Part shown: one piece after another, positions 7,621 to 16,045 of the stretch
How the letters are laid out: every line of letters starts with the position of its first letter
How positions within the stretch are numbered: position 1 is the first letter of the stretch
NCBI RefSeq assembly: GCF_024198215.1
Contig: NZ_JAKCFA010000008.1
Coordinates: forward strand, 248,001-312,000
Length of the DNA: 64,000 bases
Direction: 5' to 3'
Origin: Myxococcus qinghaiensis
Lineage (GTDB): Bacteria > Myxococcota > Myxococcia > Myxococcales > Myxococcaceae
Made by a program: the position numbers and the translations under genes
Notes under the pieces: model-generated
Told to the model about the DNA's origin: nothing
Database searches by the model: none
The model's input: only the letters and a program-made list of their open reading frames with translations

Positions 7621-8922
7621 ATGTGGGATCGCCCGGATGAACAGCTTCGCTGGGACGTGCTCGAAACCCACTTCGAAGAAGCCTGCTTCTTGTGGACACA
7701 GTGGGAAGGCAACCTGTCGTCCCCGCGCTACACCCTGACGGACGTCGCGGGAGGCAACGAACTCCGACTGCGGGCGCACCTGCGGGCCCTCGTCCTGGGC
7801 GGCCCACGCGTGGCCGAGCGACTCCTGATTCCCGCGCTGGGGGATGAGGACCCCGAGAAGCTTCGCGTCGCGAGCTACACGCTCCTCGCCATGGACGGGT
7901 ACACCGACCTCGTGGCGCGGACGTTCAAGGAAGCGCCAGACGAACAGCGCGGTGCGATGGCACGTGCCCTGTCGCTCAGCGAGCGCCCTGGGTTGTCGAA
8001 GCAGCTCCTGCCGCTGCTCGCGGTGGATGACCCGGACCTGCAGGCCACGTTGCTCGACGTGCTTTCCTTCCGCCGGGGACTTCCGCCCGAGCCCCTCCTC
8101 AGGCTGAGCCAACACGAAGTGCCCAGGGTTCAAGCGGCTGCGCTCCGCGCGGCCTGCACGGCGAGTCTACCGGAGGACCCTCGGCTCCTTCGGAAGCTCC
8201 TCGGTTCGCCCAGCGCCGCTGTCCGCGCGGCGGGCCTGCACTGGGGCCTGGTCCGAAACAGCCGCGAGGCGTTCCTGGCGTGTCTCGATTGGAGTGACAC
8301 GAGGGACGAGGCTGGCGACCTCGCGCGACTGGCGATGTCGATGGGAGGCGAACCCGCGCATCTGACGAGGGTGCTGCGGTTGCTGGATGTCTCGACGCTT
8401 CGCCGTGAGGCGCTGTGGGCCTTGGGTTTCAGCGGCAAGGTCGCGGCAGTGGAGGCCTGCCTCCCCTGGCTGAGAGACCCGAAGCACGCGAGCGTCGCGG
8501 CCGAGGCTTTCTGCGCCATCACCGGGCTGGTGCTCACGGAGCGGTTCCGCAAGGAGCGGGACGAAGAGCTTGACCTGGAGGAGGACGGCTCGGTCGAAGA
8601 GGCCCTGGATGCTCACTTGGAGCTGCCACGCCCGGAAGCCATCGAGACCTGGTGGGCCGAAGCGCGTCCCCGATTCGGGAAGGACGCACGGTACCTCTCG
8701 GGACGTCCCTTCACGACGGAAGCCCTGGTGGAGTCCTTGAGCGGTGCCGCGACGCGACGACGTGCACCCCTGGCGCTGGAACTCGCCATCCGGACCCAGG
8801 GACGACACGCGCTGGAGGTGCTCGACTTCTCGCATCTCCAGACGCATCGATTGACGGAGCTTCGCTCCCTGGGAAGCCGAGCCCTCTGGACCGGTCCCTT
8901 CCTGACGCAGATGAGCCACTGA
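7621..8922 (+). CDS. TIGR02270-type HEAT-repeat protein of a secretion-effector locus
   Basis: 433 aa, built mostly of short alpha-helical HEAT-like repeats (for example AERLLIPALGDEDPEKLRVA, LLPLLAVDDPDLQATLLDVL, LLRKLLGSPSAAVRAAGLHW). The N-terminal DVLETHFEEACFLWTQWE segment and overall plan match the TIGR02270 family, which accompanies type VI secretion effector genes in myxobacteria and other Proteobacteria; biochemical role unknown. ATG at 7621 begins the conserved part; an in-frame GTG at 7582 would add 13 residues and neither has a clear ribosome site. It leads a plus-strand run of six genes with short gaps or overlaps. Confidence 0.75.
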   Translation: MWDRPDEQLRWDVLETHFEEACFLWTQWEGNLSSPRYTLTDVAGGNELRLRAHLRALVLGGPRVAERLLIPALGDEDPEKLRVASYTLLAMDGYTDLVARTFKEAPDEQRGAMARALSLSERPGLSKQLLPLLAVDDPDLQATLLDVLSFRRGLPPEPLLRLSQHEVPRVQAAALRAACTASLPEDPRLLRKLLGSPSAAVRAAGLHWGLVRNSREAFLACLDWSDTRDEAGDLARLAMSMGGEPAHLTRVLRLLDVSTLRREALWALGFSGKVAAVEACLPWLRDPKHASVAAEAFCAITGLVLTERFRKERDEELDLEEDGSVEEALDAHLELPRPEAIETWWAEARPRFGKDARYLSGRPFTTEALVESLSGAATRRRAPLALELAIRTQGRHALEVLDFSHLQTHRLTELRSLGSRALWTGPFLTQMSH

Positions 8923-8938
8923 GCACACGAGGTGTCAC

Positions 8939-9403
8939 ATGGGTACGAGTGTCGGCGTCAACAAGCTCTCGGTCGTCCACAAGGACACGGGAGGAACCAC
9001 CGTCGCGATGCCCGATGTCTGCAAGACCCCGAGCCCCGCGGGGCCCGTTCCCATCCCCTACCCCAACGTCGCGCAGTCCTCCGACACGGCGAAGGGAAGC
9101 AAGAGCGTCTCCGTCGAGGGCAATCCCATCTGCCTGAAGGACTCCAACTTCAGCACGAGCACCGGCGACGAGGCGGGTACGGCGGGCGGCGGCGTGGCCT
9201 CCAGCAAGACGAAGGGCAAGGCGGAATTCGTCAACTACTCCTTCGACGTGAAGGTCGAAGGCAAGAACGTGGCGCGCGCGCTCGACCTCATGCTCCACAA
9301 CGACAAGAACACCCCACCCGTCCCCCTCATCCAGCCGCCCGTGATTGCCATGGGACAGAAGGAAGAGCCCCCACCCTGCCTGTGCTGCGACGAGCCAGCG
9401 TAG
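8939..9403 (+). CDS. PAAR-like DUF4150 spike-tip protein
   Basis: 154 aa. Short beta-rich protein with the DUF4150/PAAR-like pattern: an N-terminal VGVNKLSVVHKDT, AMPDVCKTPSPAGPVPIPYPN, GNPICLKDSNFSTSTGDE and a glycine-rich GTAGGGVASSKTKG. PAAR-type proteins cap the VgrG spike of a type VI secretion apparatus and carry or recruit toxins. Here no toxin domain is fused; the AHH nuclease is encoded next. A ribosome site (GAGG) precedes the ATG. No VgrG, Hcp or sheath genes are in this window, so the secretion machine must be elsewhere. Confidence 0.85.
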   Translation: MGTSVGVNKLSVVHKDTGGTTVAMPDVCKTPSPAGPVPIPYPNVAQSSDTAKGSKSVSVEGNPICLKDSNFSTSTGDEAGTAGGGVASSKTKGKAEFVNYSFDVKVEGKNVARALDLMLHNDKNTPPVPLIQPPVIAMGQKEEPPPCLCCDEPA

Positions 9404-9437
9404 CCACGACGTCTCCACTGATATGAGCCGAGGACCC

Positions 9438-10367
9438 ATGTCTGAAAGCAATCACCTGACGGAAGCGGACACGGAGCTTCACAAGCCCATCGGGAACGCG
9501 CTGGAGGGCGGGGCATGTCTCTCAGGACACGAGTCGGACTACCACAAGAAGAACAGCTGCTCTTATCGCTATCAGGCCGTCGAGCATTCCCGAAGCAACA
9601 AGGGACGCGGTGACATCTACAAGGTCTCCGCCGACGGCCACGCGCGCATCGCTCAAGCCCATGGCGGAGGACCCATTCCGACCTCGCGATATCTCACCCG
9701 GCGCGGCTCCAGTCCGGAGAACCCCTCGGGCCAATATCCCTGGGACAGCGACTACGGCGACCACCTCACGGTGCCACAGCCGGGAGATTGGGATGTCGAT
9801 GGGCCCAAGCGCGTGGGAGCCGTGGATGCCGCGGGGAAGCGCATCGCCCCCGGAATGAATTTCACCACCTCGTTCTGGCCCTATTGGAACAATGCCCACC
9901 ACATGATTCCCAAGGGCACCTTGAACACCAGGATCGCGAAGGCGGATACCGACCCGAGGATCGTGAATCTCATTCGGGCTGGACTTCTCAAGGCTCCCTA
10001 CAACGTCAACCACTACATCAACATGATTCTGCTGCCCATGGACACCGAGGTGGGCAGGATACTGAATCTCCCGAGGCATCTCTCATTGGATGACGGTTCG
10101 ACCGCATTTGACCAGAAACCCAAGTTCGACCACATTCCCTACAATCACAAGGTCGCAACCCGGCTCGAAAGCATCATGCGCGATTTCGCGCAGAGAGCTG
10201 CGGAAATCAAAGGAGAAAACCAGGACTGCGACATCAAGAAGATGGCCCCGCTCTCCAAGGTCAAGCTCCACACGCTCTCCGATGATTGCTACAAGGCCAT
10301 TACGGACTTCGGCGCAAGCAACCCTGGGGAGCCGCTCGTCGACCTGCCCAGCCTGAAACTCTCATGA
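9438..10367 (+). CDS. AHH-domain nuclease toxin (secreted effector)
   Basis: 309 aa. The C-terminal half carries the AHH motif of the HNH/endonuclease-VII-like toxin superfamily (NNAHHMIPKGTLN, near residue 160), followed by HYINMILLP and FDHIPYNHKV with further conserved His/Asn. The N-terminal 130 residues resemble no family I recognise and include a KKNSCSYRYQAVEHS segment. Expected activity is metal-dependent cleavage of target DNA or RNA. ATG at 9438 is preferred because GAGGA sits 3 bases upstream; ATG at 9423 is an alternative. Its TGA overlaps the ATG of the next gene. The gene is less GC rich than its neighbours, as expected for an exchangeable toxin module. Confidence 0.82.
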   Translation: MSESNHLTEADTELHKPIGNALEGGACLSGHESDYHKKNSCSYRYQAVEHSRSNKGRGDIYKVSADGHARIAQAHGGGPIPTSRYLTRRGSSPENPSGQYPWDSDYGDHLTVPQPGDWDVDGPKRVGAVDAAGKRIAPGMNFTTSFWPYWNNAHHMIPKGTLNTRIAKADTDPRIVNLIRAGLLKAPYNVNHYINMILLPMDTEVGRILNLPRHLSLDDGSTAFDQKPKFDHIPYNHKVATRLESIMRDFAQRAAEIKGENQDCDIKKMAPLSKVKLHTLSDDCYKAITDFGASNPGEPLVDLPSLKLS

Positions 10368-10963
10368 ACTACTTTATTTTGAACCTGGCGCCTCTGGTCG
10401 ACATGTCCTACTGCACCATGGGCGACCTCCCCGACAGTATTCGCGGCAAGAGCTATAAAATAGCTCGTGGGATTGCGATAGGTGCCGACTATCCATCAAA
10501 TACCGCGTGGCAGATGAGCGACGAGTATGGCGGCATCAAGCTGCCATCTCTCGTATGCAACACCAGCAGCATCCTCGTGGTCGAGCGGAAGTTGAAAGAC
10601 ATCATCGAGGCTACCGGCGTCAGCATGGAGTGCCTGCCCTTCGTGATGCTCAATCACAAAGGCAGAGAGGCCAGCCGCGACTACTTCATCATCAATCCAC
10701 TGGGGAACCGCGACTGCCTCAACCTGGAAGCGAGTAAAATCCTGTGGGAGGGTGATGAAGTCGTCAAGCTTGAGAAAGCCGTCCTGGACCCGGACAAACT
10801 CCAGGACACTCCGGCCATCTTCCGGCTCAAGCATGACCGCGAGCAGATCGTCATCAGCCATCAACTGGCAGACGCCCTGAAGGCCGTGAACCCCACGAAC
10901 ATCTATCTCTTCAGCCTGCCCCAGGTGCCCACCACGAAGTCCGCAAGCGGTTCGAGCGCATGA
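10364..10963 (+). CDS. Imm11-like (DUF1629) immunity protein
   Basis: 199 aa cytoplasmic protein without signal peptide. It starts within an ATGA overlap with the AHH toxin, so toxin and product are made together. The layout (MNYFILNLAP start, middle LKDIIEATGV, SRDYFIINPLG, then RLKHDREQIVISHQLADAL before a LFSLP end) fits the Imm11 family that follows AHH and related nucleases in myxobacteria. Likely neutralises the upstream toxin by direct binding. Codon choice is noticeably less GC biased (AAA, ATA and TAT codons clustered around 10455), consistent with transfer as a cassette. Confidence 0.68.
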   Translation: MNYFILNLAPLVDMSYCTMGDLPDSIRGKSYKIARGIAIGADYPSNTAWQMSDEYGGIKLPSLVCNTSSILVVERKLKDIIEATGVSMECLPFVMLNHKGREASRDYFIINPLGNRDCLNLEASKILWEGDEVVKLEKAVLDPDKLQDTPAIFRLKHDREQIVISHQLADALKAVNPTNIYLFSLPQVPTTKSASGSSA

Positions 10964-11745
10964 GCGTTCCCCTATGGCTGGTGCGCAAGGACCTGGGCAT
11001 CTCGCTGGGACAGGGGCTTCCCTATGTCCTCGCGCGCGATGTGACACCGCGACAGATGCTCTTCTTCTGCGGCTACTACAGGCGAATGGGCATCGCGGAG
11101 CTCTTCATGTCGGGCGAGGTCGTGGGGTTCGTCAACCACCTCTCACGAAGCGCTCACGCCTTCGCCTTCTACCTGGAAGGTGTTCCCGTCGAGCACAAGG
11201 TCACCAGTCGCTCCGAACCCTTCTTCGACGCCGTCGTGTGCGCCGATGTGAAGGCGGCCCAAGCCATTGCCCACGCTTCGCGCGCAACCTGGAACCCCGA
11301 CGAGGAATATGAGGAAGACTTCCTCTACATGCGCTTGCTGATGGATGGCTTCGCCCTGGAGCGGGAACGCGGCCACCTGGATGCGCTGTTGAAGCGTTAC
11401 GAGCAGGTTCTCGCGGGTGGCACAGACCTCCGCCTGGAGCTGTGCCGGGCCCTGCTCCACTCGGACCAGCAGCTCTTCGATGAGACCCTCGAGCGATTGA
11501 TTGGCGAGCATCGCCGCGAGAACGAGAAGAAGCTTGAGCAGGAGCAGGTCTCTCCGAACGACATGGCCACTGTGTTCCACCTGTGGGTGGAGCTGTTGGC
11601 GCTGTTGAGGCTCGCTGAGCGGGCGAAGCTGAAGGTGGCCCGTGACTACCCACTCGCGCCTTCCGTGGCACGTCGAATGGAGTCGATCCCACTACCCGCT
11701 CCAGACGCATGGAGACACATCCCCTCTTTCGTCGACCTTGGCTAG
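10960..11745 (+). CDS. Second immunity candidate, helical (possibly Imm49-like)
   Basis: 261 aa, starting in an ATGA overlap with the Imm11-like gene. The C-terminal two thirds are strongly helical and charged (ERERGHLDALLKRYEQVLAG, LELCRALLHSDQQLFDETLE, ENEKKLEQEQ), a plan seen in Imm49-type immunity proteins. The N-terminus (LWLVRKDLGISLGQGLPYVL) is distinct. No signal peptide or membrane segment. Because it is locked to the toxin operon by overlap, I infer a second immunity or accessory function; the family call is tentative and it could instead serve a toxin lost or located elsewhere. Confidence 0.5.
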   Translation: MSVPLWLVRKDLGISLGQGLPYVLARDVTPRQMLFFCGYYRRMGIAELFMSGEVVGFVNHLSRSAHAFAFYLEGVPVEHKVTSRSEPFFDAVVCADVKAAQAIAHASRATWNPDEEYEEDFLYMRLLMDGFALERERGHLDALLKRYEQVLAGGTDLRLELCRALLHSDQQLFDETLERLIGEHRRENEKKLEQEQVSPNDMATVFHLWVELLALLRLAERAKLKVARDYPLAPSVARRMESIPLPAPDAWRHIPSFVDLG

Positions 11746-11752
11746 AGACACC

Positions 11753-12865
11753 ATGCGACTGGCCGTGACGGGACTCGGGATGGTGACCTCGGTGGGCTAT
11801 GGCCGCACCGGGAGCTGCTCGGCCATCCGCGCCGGGCTGACTCGCGCATGCGAGCTTCCAGGGCTCCTGGTGTCCAGCGGAGACGGAGACGTCACCCCAG
11901 CGCGAGGCCACCCGGTCTCCGGGTTCGCCGAGGGGTTCTTCCAGGCCGGAGCCTGGGTGAGACTCGCCGCGGGGGCACTGGAGGACCTGCTCCACGAAGG
12001 GACGCGGACACCCGTAGCGCCAGAGCGCTGGCGAGGGACCGCGCTGATGGCCCTGACGCCCATGCTGGACCCCGAGCGGTTCCGGTGGCCCATCCACGAG
12101 AAGCCCGATGCGTTGGGCCAGTACTTCGTCAGGCCCCTCCAACGATTGATGGGGAACTCGCTCCCTCTCACGCACACAGAAGCGCTTGCGACAGGCCACT
12201 CAGGCTTCGCGGAAGGGCTCCAGCGCGCGGCGACACTCCTCGGCGCCCACCGGGAGGTGAGCCGGGTGGTACTCGTGGGAGCCGATTCGTATCTGGATGG
12301 GCTCACGCTCCAATGGCTGGCCCGACACCGCCGATTGAAGAGCGCCGAGGCTCCCACGGGGCTCCTGCCCGGTCAGGCCGGGGCCTGCCTCTTGGTGGAG
12401 GTGATGCCCCCACGCGACACAGGCGACGGATGCCACATCGTCTCCGTCGTCGTGAAGTCCCCACCTGCCAGCGATGCATCCAACCTGGCGAAGCGCGGAC
12501 GCCTGCTGGCAGAGGCCATTCAAGAGGTCCTCGCCGCCGATGACGCAGGGCTTCCCTTTCGGGGAGAGCTGGTGCTCGACCTCAATGGCGAGGAATGGAA
12601 GGCGCACGTCTGGGGCAACGCGCAGGTCCTGCTCGGGCAGCACCTCGACTTCGACGCTTGCAGCGTCCTGGCACCGAGCGAGTCGATTGGCGAGGTGGGC
12701 GCCGCCAGTGGCGTCGTGGGAGCAGGGCTGGCGGTCCACGGATTGATGTCTCCGGACTCCACGCATGAGCGCGCCCTGGTCTGTGGGATTGCGGATTCGG
12801 GGAAGGTCTCCGCCGTCCTGGTACGTGGACCGAAACGGGCCGCGCGCGCCATGAGTCGCTCGTAG
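11753..12865 (+). CDS. Beta-ketoacyl-synthase-like protein lacking catalytic residues
   Basis: 370 aa thiolase-fold protein. The start MRLAVTGLGMVTSVG is a textbook KAS N-terminus, and GQAGACLLVEV corresponds to the KAS GEGAG segment. The nucleophile region (TEALATGHSGFAEGL) contains no Cys; the segment equivalent to NAHGT reads DLNGEEW; and the TGHxxGAxG segment reads IGEVGAASG, so neither catalytic His is present. It is therefore unlikely to condense acyl chains. It ends the effector locus, 8 bases after the second immunity candidate; KAS-like proteins recur in such type VI loci, perhaps as adaptors. Function unknown. Confidence 0.75.
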   Translation: MRLAVTGLGMVTSVGYGRTGSCSAIRAGLTRACELPGLLVSSGDGDVTPARGHPVSGFAEGFFQAGAWVRLAAGALEDLLHEGTRTPVAPERWRGTALMALTPMLDPERFRWPIHEKPDALGQYFVRPLQRLMGNSLPLTHTEALATGHSGFAEGLQRAATLLGAHREVSRVVLVGADSYLDGLTLQWLARHRRLKSAEAPTGLLPGQAGACLLVEVMPPRDTGDGCHIVSVVVKSPPASDASNLAKRGRLLAEAIQEVLAADDAGLPFRGELVLDLNGEEWKAHVWGNAQVLLGQHLDFDACSVLAPSESIGEVGAASGVVGAGLAVHGLMSPDSTHERALVCGIADSGKVSAVLVRGPKRAARAMSRS

Positions 12866-12870
12866 CGGGT

Positions 12871-13602
12871 CTACCGAGGCGCGGGCTCGAAGACTTCGTC
12901 GAGGAAGGCCCGCATCGCTGCCCAGGAGCGTCTCGCCGCGGCCGGGTGATACTGGAGCCCTGCCTGGGGGTTGTTCAGCCCTGGATAGGTGAAGGCGTGC
13001 ATGGCGTGGCCATGGGCGTGGAGCTGCCAGTCCGCTCCAGCCTCCGTCAACTCTCGCGCCACGGCGAGCACGTCTGACGACGAGCCGGTCGGATCTTCCC
13101 ACCCATGGAGGATGAGGACCTTCGCGGAGATGGGAGCCTGTGGCCCGAGCTGGGGCGGCGTGAGCACACCGTGGAAGCTCACCGCGGCCTTCAGGCCCGG
13201 CACCGCGCTCCTCGCGAGGTCCAGGGCACAGAGTCCGCCGAAGCAGTAGCCGATGATGGCGACTCGCTCCGGGTCCACGCGGGGATGATTGAGCGCCGCT
13301 TCGAAGGCCGCCACCAGTCTCCGTCGCAGCAGTGCCCGGTCCTCCATGAACGGCGCCATCAGTCGCGAGTTGTCGTCGGCCACGCCGCCCCGCACTCCCT
13401 TGCCATACACGTCCAGGGCAAAGGCCACGTAGCCGAGCGCAGCGAGTTCATCCGCCTTCTCCCGAATGGGGGCGTTCAGCCCATCCCAGGCATGCGCGAG
13501 CAGCACGCAAGGCCGACGGGCTTCGCTCCCCTTGTCCCACGAGACGTACGCCTCGCAGTCCGTTCCACCTTCTCGATAGTCGACGAACTCACCCTGTTCC
13601 AT
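12871..13602 (-). CDS. Dienelactone hydrolase family protein
   Basis: 243 aa alpha/beta hydrolase of the dienelactone hydrolase branch. The Cys nucleophile elbow is GYCFGGLC near residue 120, an acid follows in LILHGWEDP, and the His in HGHAMHAFTYPG. AHAWDGLNAPIREKADELA at the N-terminus is typical. Likely hydrolyses lactone or ester substrates in the cytoplasm; exact substrate unknown. Convergent with the KAS-like gene with only 5 bases between stops. ATG start has an upstream GGAGACAG on the minus strand. Confidence 0.85.
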   Translation of the reverse strand: MEQGEFVDYREGGTDCEAYVSWDKGSEARRPCVLLAHAWDGLNAPIREKADELAALGYVAFALDVYGKGVRGGVADDNSRLMAPFMEDRALLRRRLVAAFEAALNHPRVDPERVAIIGYCFGGLCALDLARSAVPGLKAAVSFHGVLTPPQLGPQAPISAKVLILHGWEDPTGSSSDVLAVARELTEAGADWQLHAHGHAMHAFTYPGLNNPQAGLQYHPAAARRSWAAMRAFLDEVFEPAPR

Positions 13603-13699
13603 CGCGCTGTCTCCTCGTCATTCCAGGAGAGACAGTCTGGAGCGCATCCTCACGAGCGTATTGAATGAACGCGACATGCGCCCTGCATGAGCGGCGCCT

Positions 13700-14524
13700 T
13701 CAGAAGAAGTGCGCCAGTCCTTCGGGCGCGGCATCACGGGCCTGGGCGAAGTACTCGGCCAGAATCGACTTCGAGACGCGTGCGTACTTCCCAGGTGTCA
13801 TCCCCAGATGGCGACGCCACTGGCGAATCTGGTGGGCCTGGTCACTGAAGCCCTGGAGCGGGTCTCCCTTTCCCGTCTGGGTCGCATGGAGGCTGGACTG
13901 AATCCGGTCGAGCCCCAGGAGTTGCTTGGGCGTGTACCCCGCGTACACCTGGAACCAGCGCTCGAGCTGACGTCGGGACACGGACACGGCCCTCGCGGCT
14001 TCGTCCACTCGTGAGGTCCGGAGCAGCGTCGTCCAGGCATGTCCGAGCTGCTCGACACCTCCGAGGGCACGACTCGCGGACAAGCGCAGCAGCAGCCAGT
14101 CATCCAGTCGCGCGGCGACACGACGTGGAGCCCACGCGGCGGCGAGGTCATCACAGAGCCGTCGCGCGGCGCCGTCTCCCAGGACTCCACCGAGTTCCAG
14201 CATGTCATCGCGACTGTCCGTGCCCAGCGCGGGGAAGAGTCGGGCGAGCCCCGGTGGTCGCAGCATCACCATCACGAAAGAGCAGCCCTCTCCAGAACTC
14301 CAGTTCCGCGGACGACTCTGGATGCCCAGGAGCGAGGAGCGAGGCGCGCCCGCCGCGAACTCACTCGAGCAGGGTCGACCGAAGTTCAGCGTCAGCACGG
14401 CACCCGCGTGAGGCGTCGTCCGGATGGGCTTGCCCTCGTAGGAGCCGTCCAGGTCCTCGATGAACCAGTACCCCATCACCAACGGGGCGAGCGCGACATG
14501 CGGTGGAAGGGCCAGGAAAGCCAT
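13700..14524 (-). CDS. AraC family transcriptional regulator
   Basis: 274 aa from ATG 14524. The C-terminal ~95 residues form an AraC double HTH (RVDEAARAVSVSRRQLERWF, then FSDQAHQIRQWRRHLGMTPG). The N-terminal part starts LPPHVALAPLVMGYWFIEDL and contains a DUF6597-like sensing domain often seen in myxobacterial AraC proteins. The frame is open to 14635, so a longer start cannot be excluded; no ribosome site decides it. Located behind the dienelactone hydrolase gene on the same strand and divergent from a small orphan gene. Confidence 0.85.
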   Translation of the reverse strand: MAFLALPPHVALAPLVMGYWFIEDLDGSYEGKPIRTTPHAGAVLTLNFGRPCSSEFAAGAPRSSLLGIQSRPRNWSSGEGCSFVMVMLRPPGLARLFPALGTDSRDDMLELGGVLGDGAARRLCDDLAAAWAPRRVAARLDDWLLLRLSASRALGGVEQLGHAWTTLLRTSRVDEAARAVSVSRRQLERWFQVYAGYTPKQLLGLDRIQSSLHATQTGKGDPLQGFSDQAHQIRQWRRHLGMTPGKYARVSKSILAEYFAQARDAAPEGLAHFF

Positions 14525-14679
14525 GCGGGGAACCGAGGCCCGTCGTACCACGCCTGTTGCCACCGTATTCCCGAGACCTCCCCGGCGCGAGCAACAGCGC
14601 ACCCGCTCAGGTAGCGTCCTCGCACGGCTCAGCAAATCGCGAGACGCTCAGCCCACCCTGAAGACCGATTGAGGGACCG

Positions 14680-14976
14680 ATGGCTTCGAAGATTGTCGTG
14701 AACAACCGCTCACAGAAGCCTCTCCTCGTTGTGATTGAGCCATGGGCTGAAGACTATGTCCTGACTCCAAAGGAGACCCTGACCTTCACCGCATTGGAAT
14801 CAGGTGACGACTTCTATTATTCGATGGTCGTCGAGCAGGACGGAGAGGTCATCCTTCTATATGCAGAAGGGGCATTCGACCGGGTCGTCGCCCATACCGA
14901 CGACGGGAAGCTCATCGAGTTCGGCTACAATCGGCATCTGAACGCGAACTACCCGAAGCCTCCACCGCCCTCTTGA
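14680..14976 (+). CDS. Small conserved-looking hypothetical protein
   Basis: 98 aa, preceded by a GAGGGA ribosome site. Beta-rich, acidic, no Cys, no signal peptide or membrane segment; ends in a proline-rich PKPPPPS tail. It contains VVNNRSQKPLLVVIEPWAED and a DDGKLIEFGYNRH segment. I do not recognise the family. Third-position GC is lower than in neighbouring genes (several TAT, ATT and GAA codons), which hints at recent acquisition. Convergent with the methyltransferase fusion, 19 bases apart. Confidence 0.6.
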   Translation: MASKIVVNNRSQKPLLVVIEPWAEDYVLTPKETLTFTALESGDDFYYSMVVEQDGEVILLYAEGAFDRVVAHTDDGKLIEFGYNRHLNANYPKPPPPS

Positions 14977-14995
14977 ACCGTCAGGGCGCAATCCC

Positions 14996-15880
14996 TCAGC
15001 CCAGCCCCACCTGGGCATCGCGCGCGTCGCCATCCTCGTTCTTGGCCCCGTACCGCAGGGACTCCCACGCGAGCATCACCTGCTTGCGCGCGGGTCCCCA
15101 CCGGTAGTCCCCGAAGACGCCCGTCTTCCTCAGCACGCGGTGGCAGGGAATCAGCAACGCCACGGAGTTGCCTCCCACCGCCGTGCCCACCGCGCGCACC
15201 GCCTTCGGCTTGCCGATGGCCCTCGCCAGGTCCTCGTACGTCGCCACCTCTCCCGGCGCCACGCGCAGCAGCGCCTGCCACACCTGCACCTGGAACGGCG
15301 TCCCCTTCACCAACACCGACAGCGGCGTGCGCTCACTCGGCGGCGCCTCGGGGAAGATGCGCTCCACCCACGGCGCTGTCTCCCGCTCGGACTCCACGAA
15401 CGTGGCCTTCGGCCACTGCTCCTTCAACTCCGCCAGCGCCTCCGCCTCTGACGCTCCCGTGAGGAAATGCAGTCCGCAGATGCCTCGCTCACACACCGCA
15501 ATCAGGCACGCACCGAAGGGCGTCACATGCACGCCGTGGTGCACGGTGAGCCCCTCGCCTCCGAGCTTGAACTCTCCCGGCGTCATCGCCGTCAACGTGA
15601 CGAAGAGCTCGTGCAGCCGCCCGCCTCCCGACAGCCCCACGGCAAACGACGTGTCGAGCACGCTGCGCCGCTCGGCCAGCAGCCGACGCGCCGAGCTGAG
15701 CGTGTGTACCTGGAGGAATCGCTTCGGGCTGATGCCCGCCCAGCGGGTGAAGAGGCGCTGGAAGTGGAAGGGGCTCAGCCCCACGTGCGCCGCCACGTCG
15801 TCCAGGGACGGCTGCTCGCGCGCGTGCGCATCGAGATAGAGAATCGCCTGCTCGATTCGGGCGTAGTCGCTGGTCGCCAT
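14996..15880 (-). CDS. AraC-type regulator fused to O6-methylguanine-DNA methyltransferase
   Basis: 294 aa. Residues 1-105 form an AraC HTH (LDDVAAHVGLSPFHFQRLF, ISPKRFLQVHTL); residues about 115-275 form the methyltransferase with the acceptor Cys246 in the IPCHRV motif and an upstream FQVQVWQALLRVAPGEVATY DNA-binding segment. It is an Ada-like protein without the N-terminal zinc/methylphosphotriester domain, so it should repair O6-alkylguanine but cannot sense phosphotriesters in the classical way. ATG 15880 is fixed by AGGAGG five bases upstream. Autoregulation after self-methylation is possible but unproven. Confidence 0.9.
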   Translation of the reverse strand: MATSDYARIEQAILYLDAHAREQPSLDDVAAHVGLSPFHFQRLFTRWAGISPKRFLQVHTLSSARRLLAERRSVLDTSFAVGLSGGGRLHELFVTLTAMTPGEFKLGGEGLTVHHGVHVTPFGACLIAVCERGICGLHFLTGASEAEALAELKEQWPKATFVESERETAPWVERIFPEAPPSERTPLSVLVKGTPFQVQVWQALLRVAPGEVATYEDLARAIGKPKAVRAVGTAVGGNSVALLIPCHRVLRKTGVFGDYRWGPARKQVMLAWESLRYGAKNEDGDARDAQVGLG

Positions 15881-16045
15881 TCCCGCCTCCTGACTCAACG
15901 GTGTGTCCACCCCTCGGTATGGCCCCGAGGCCCCGCCCCTTCAACCCGCTTCTTGCGCCCCTTCCCGGCGACGACAAGACCGCAAGGACCGGGTCGCTCG
16001 CCTGGAGACAGCCGCCTACGCTGTCCCCTCATCCCCGGAGCCTCC

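Noticed and set aside
10450..10470. TATAAAATA stretch resembling a strong -10 region
   Set aside because: It lies inside the Imm11-like coding frame with no matching -35 and no gene start placed behind it.
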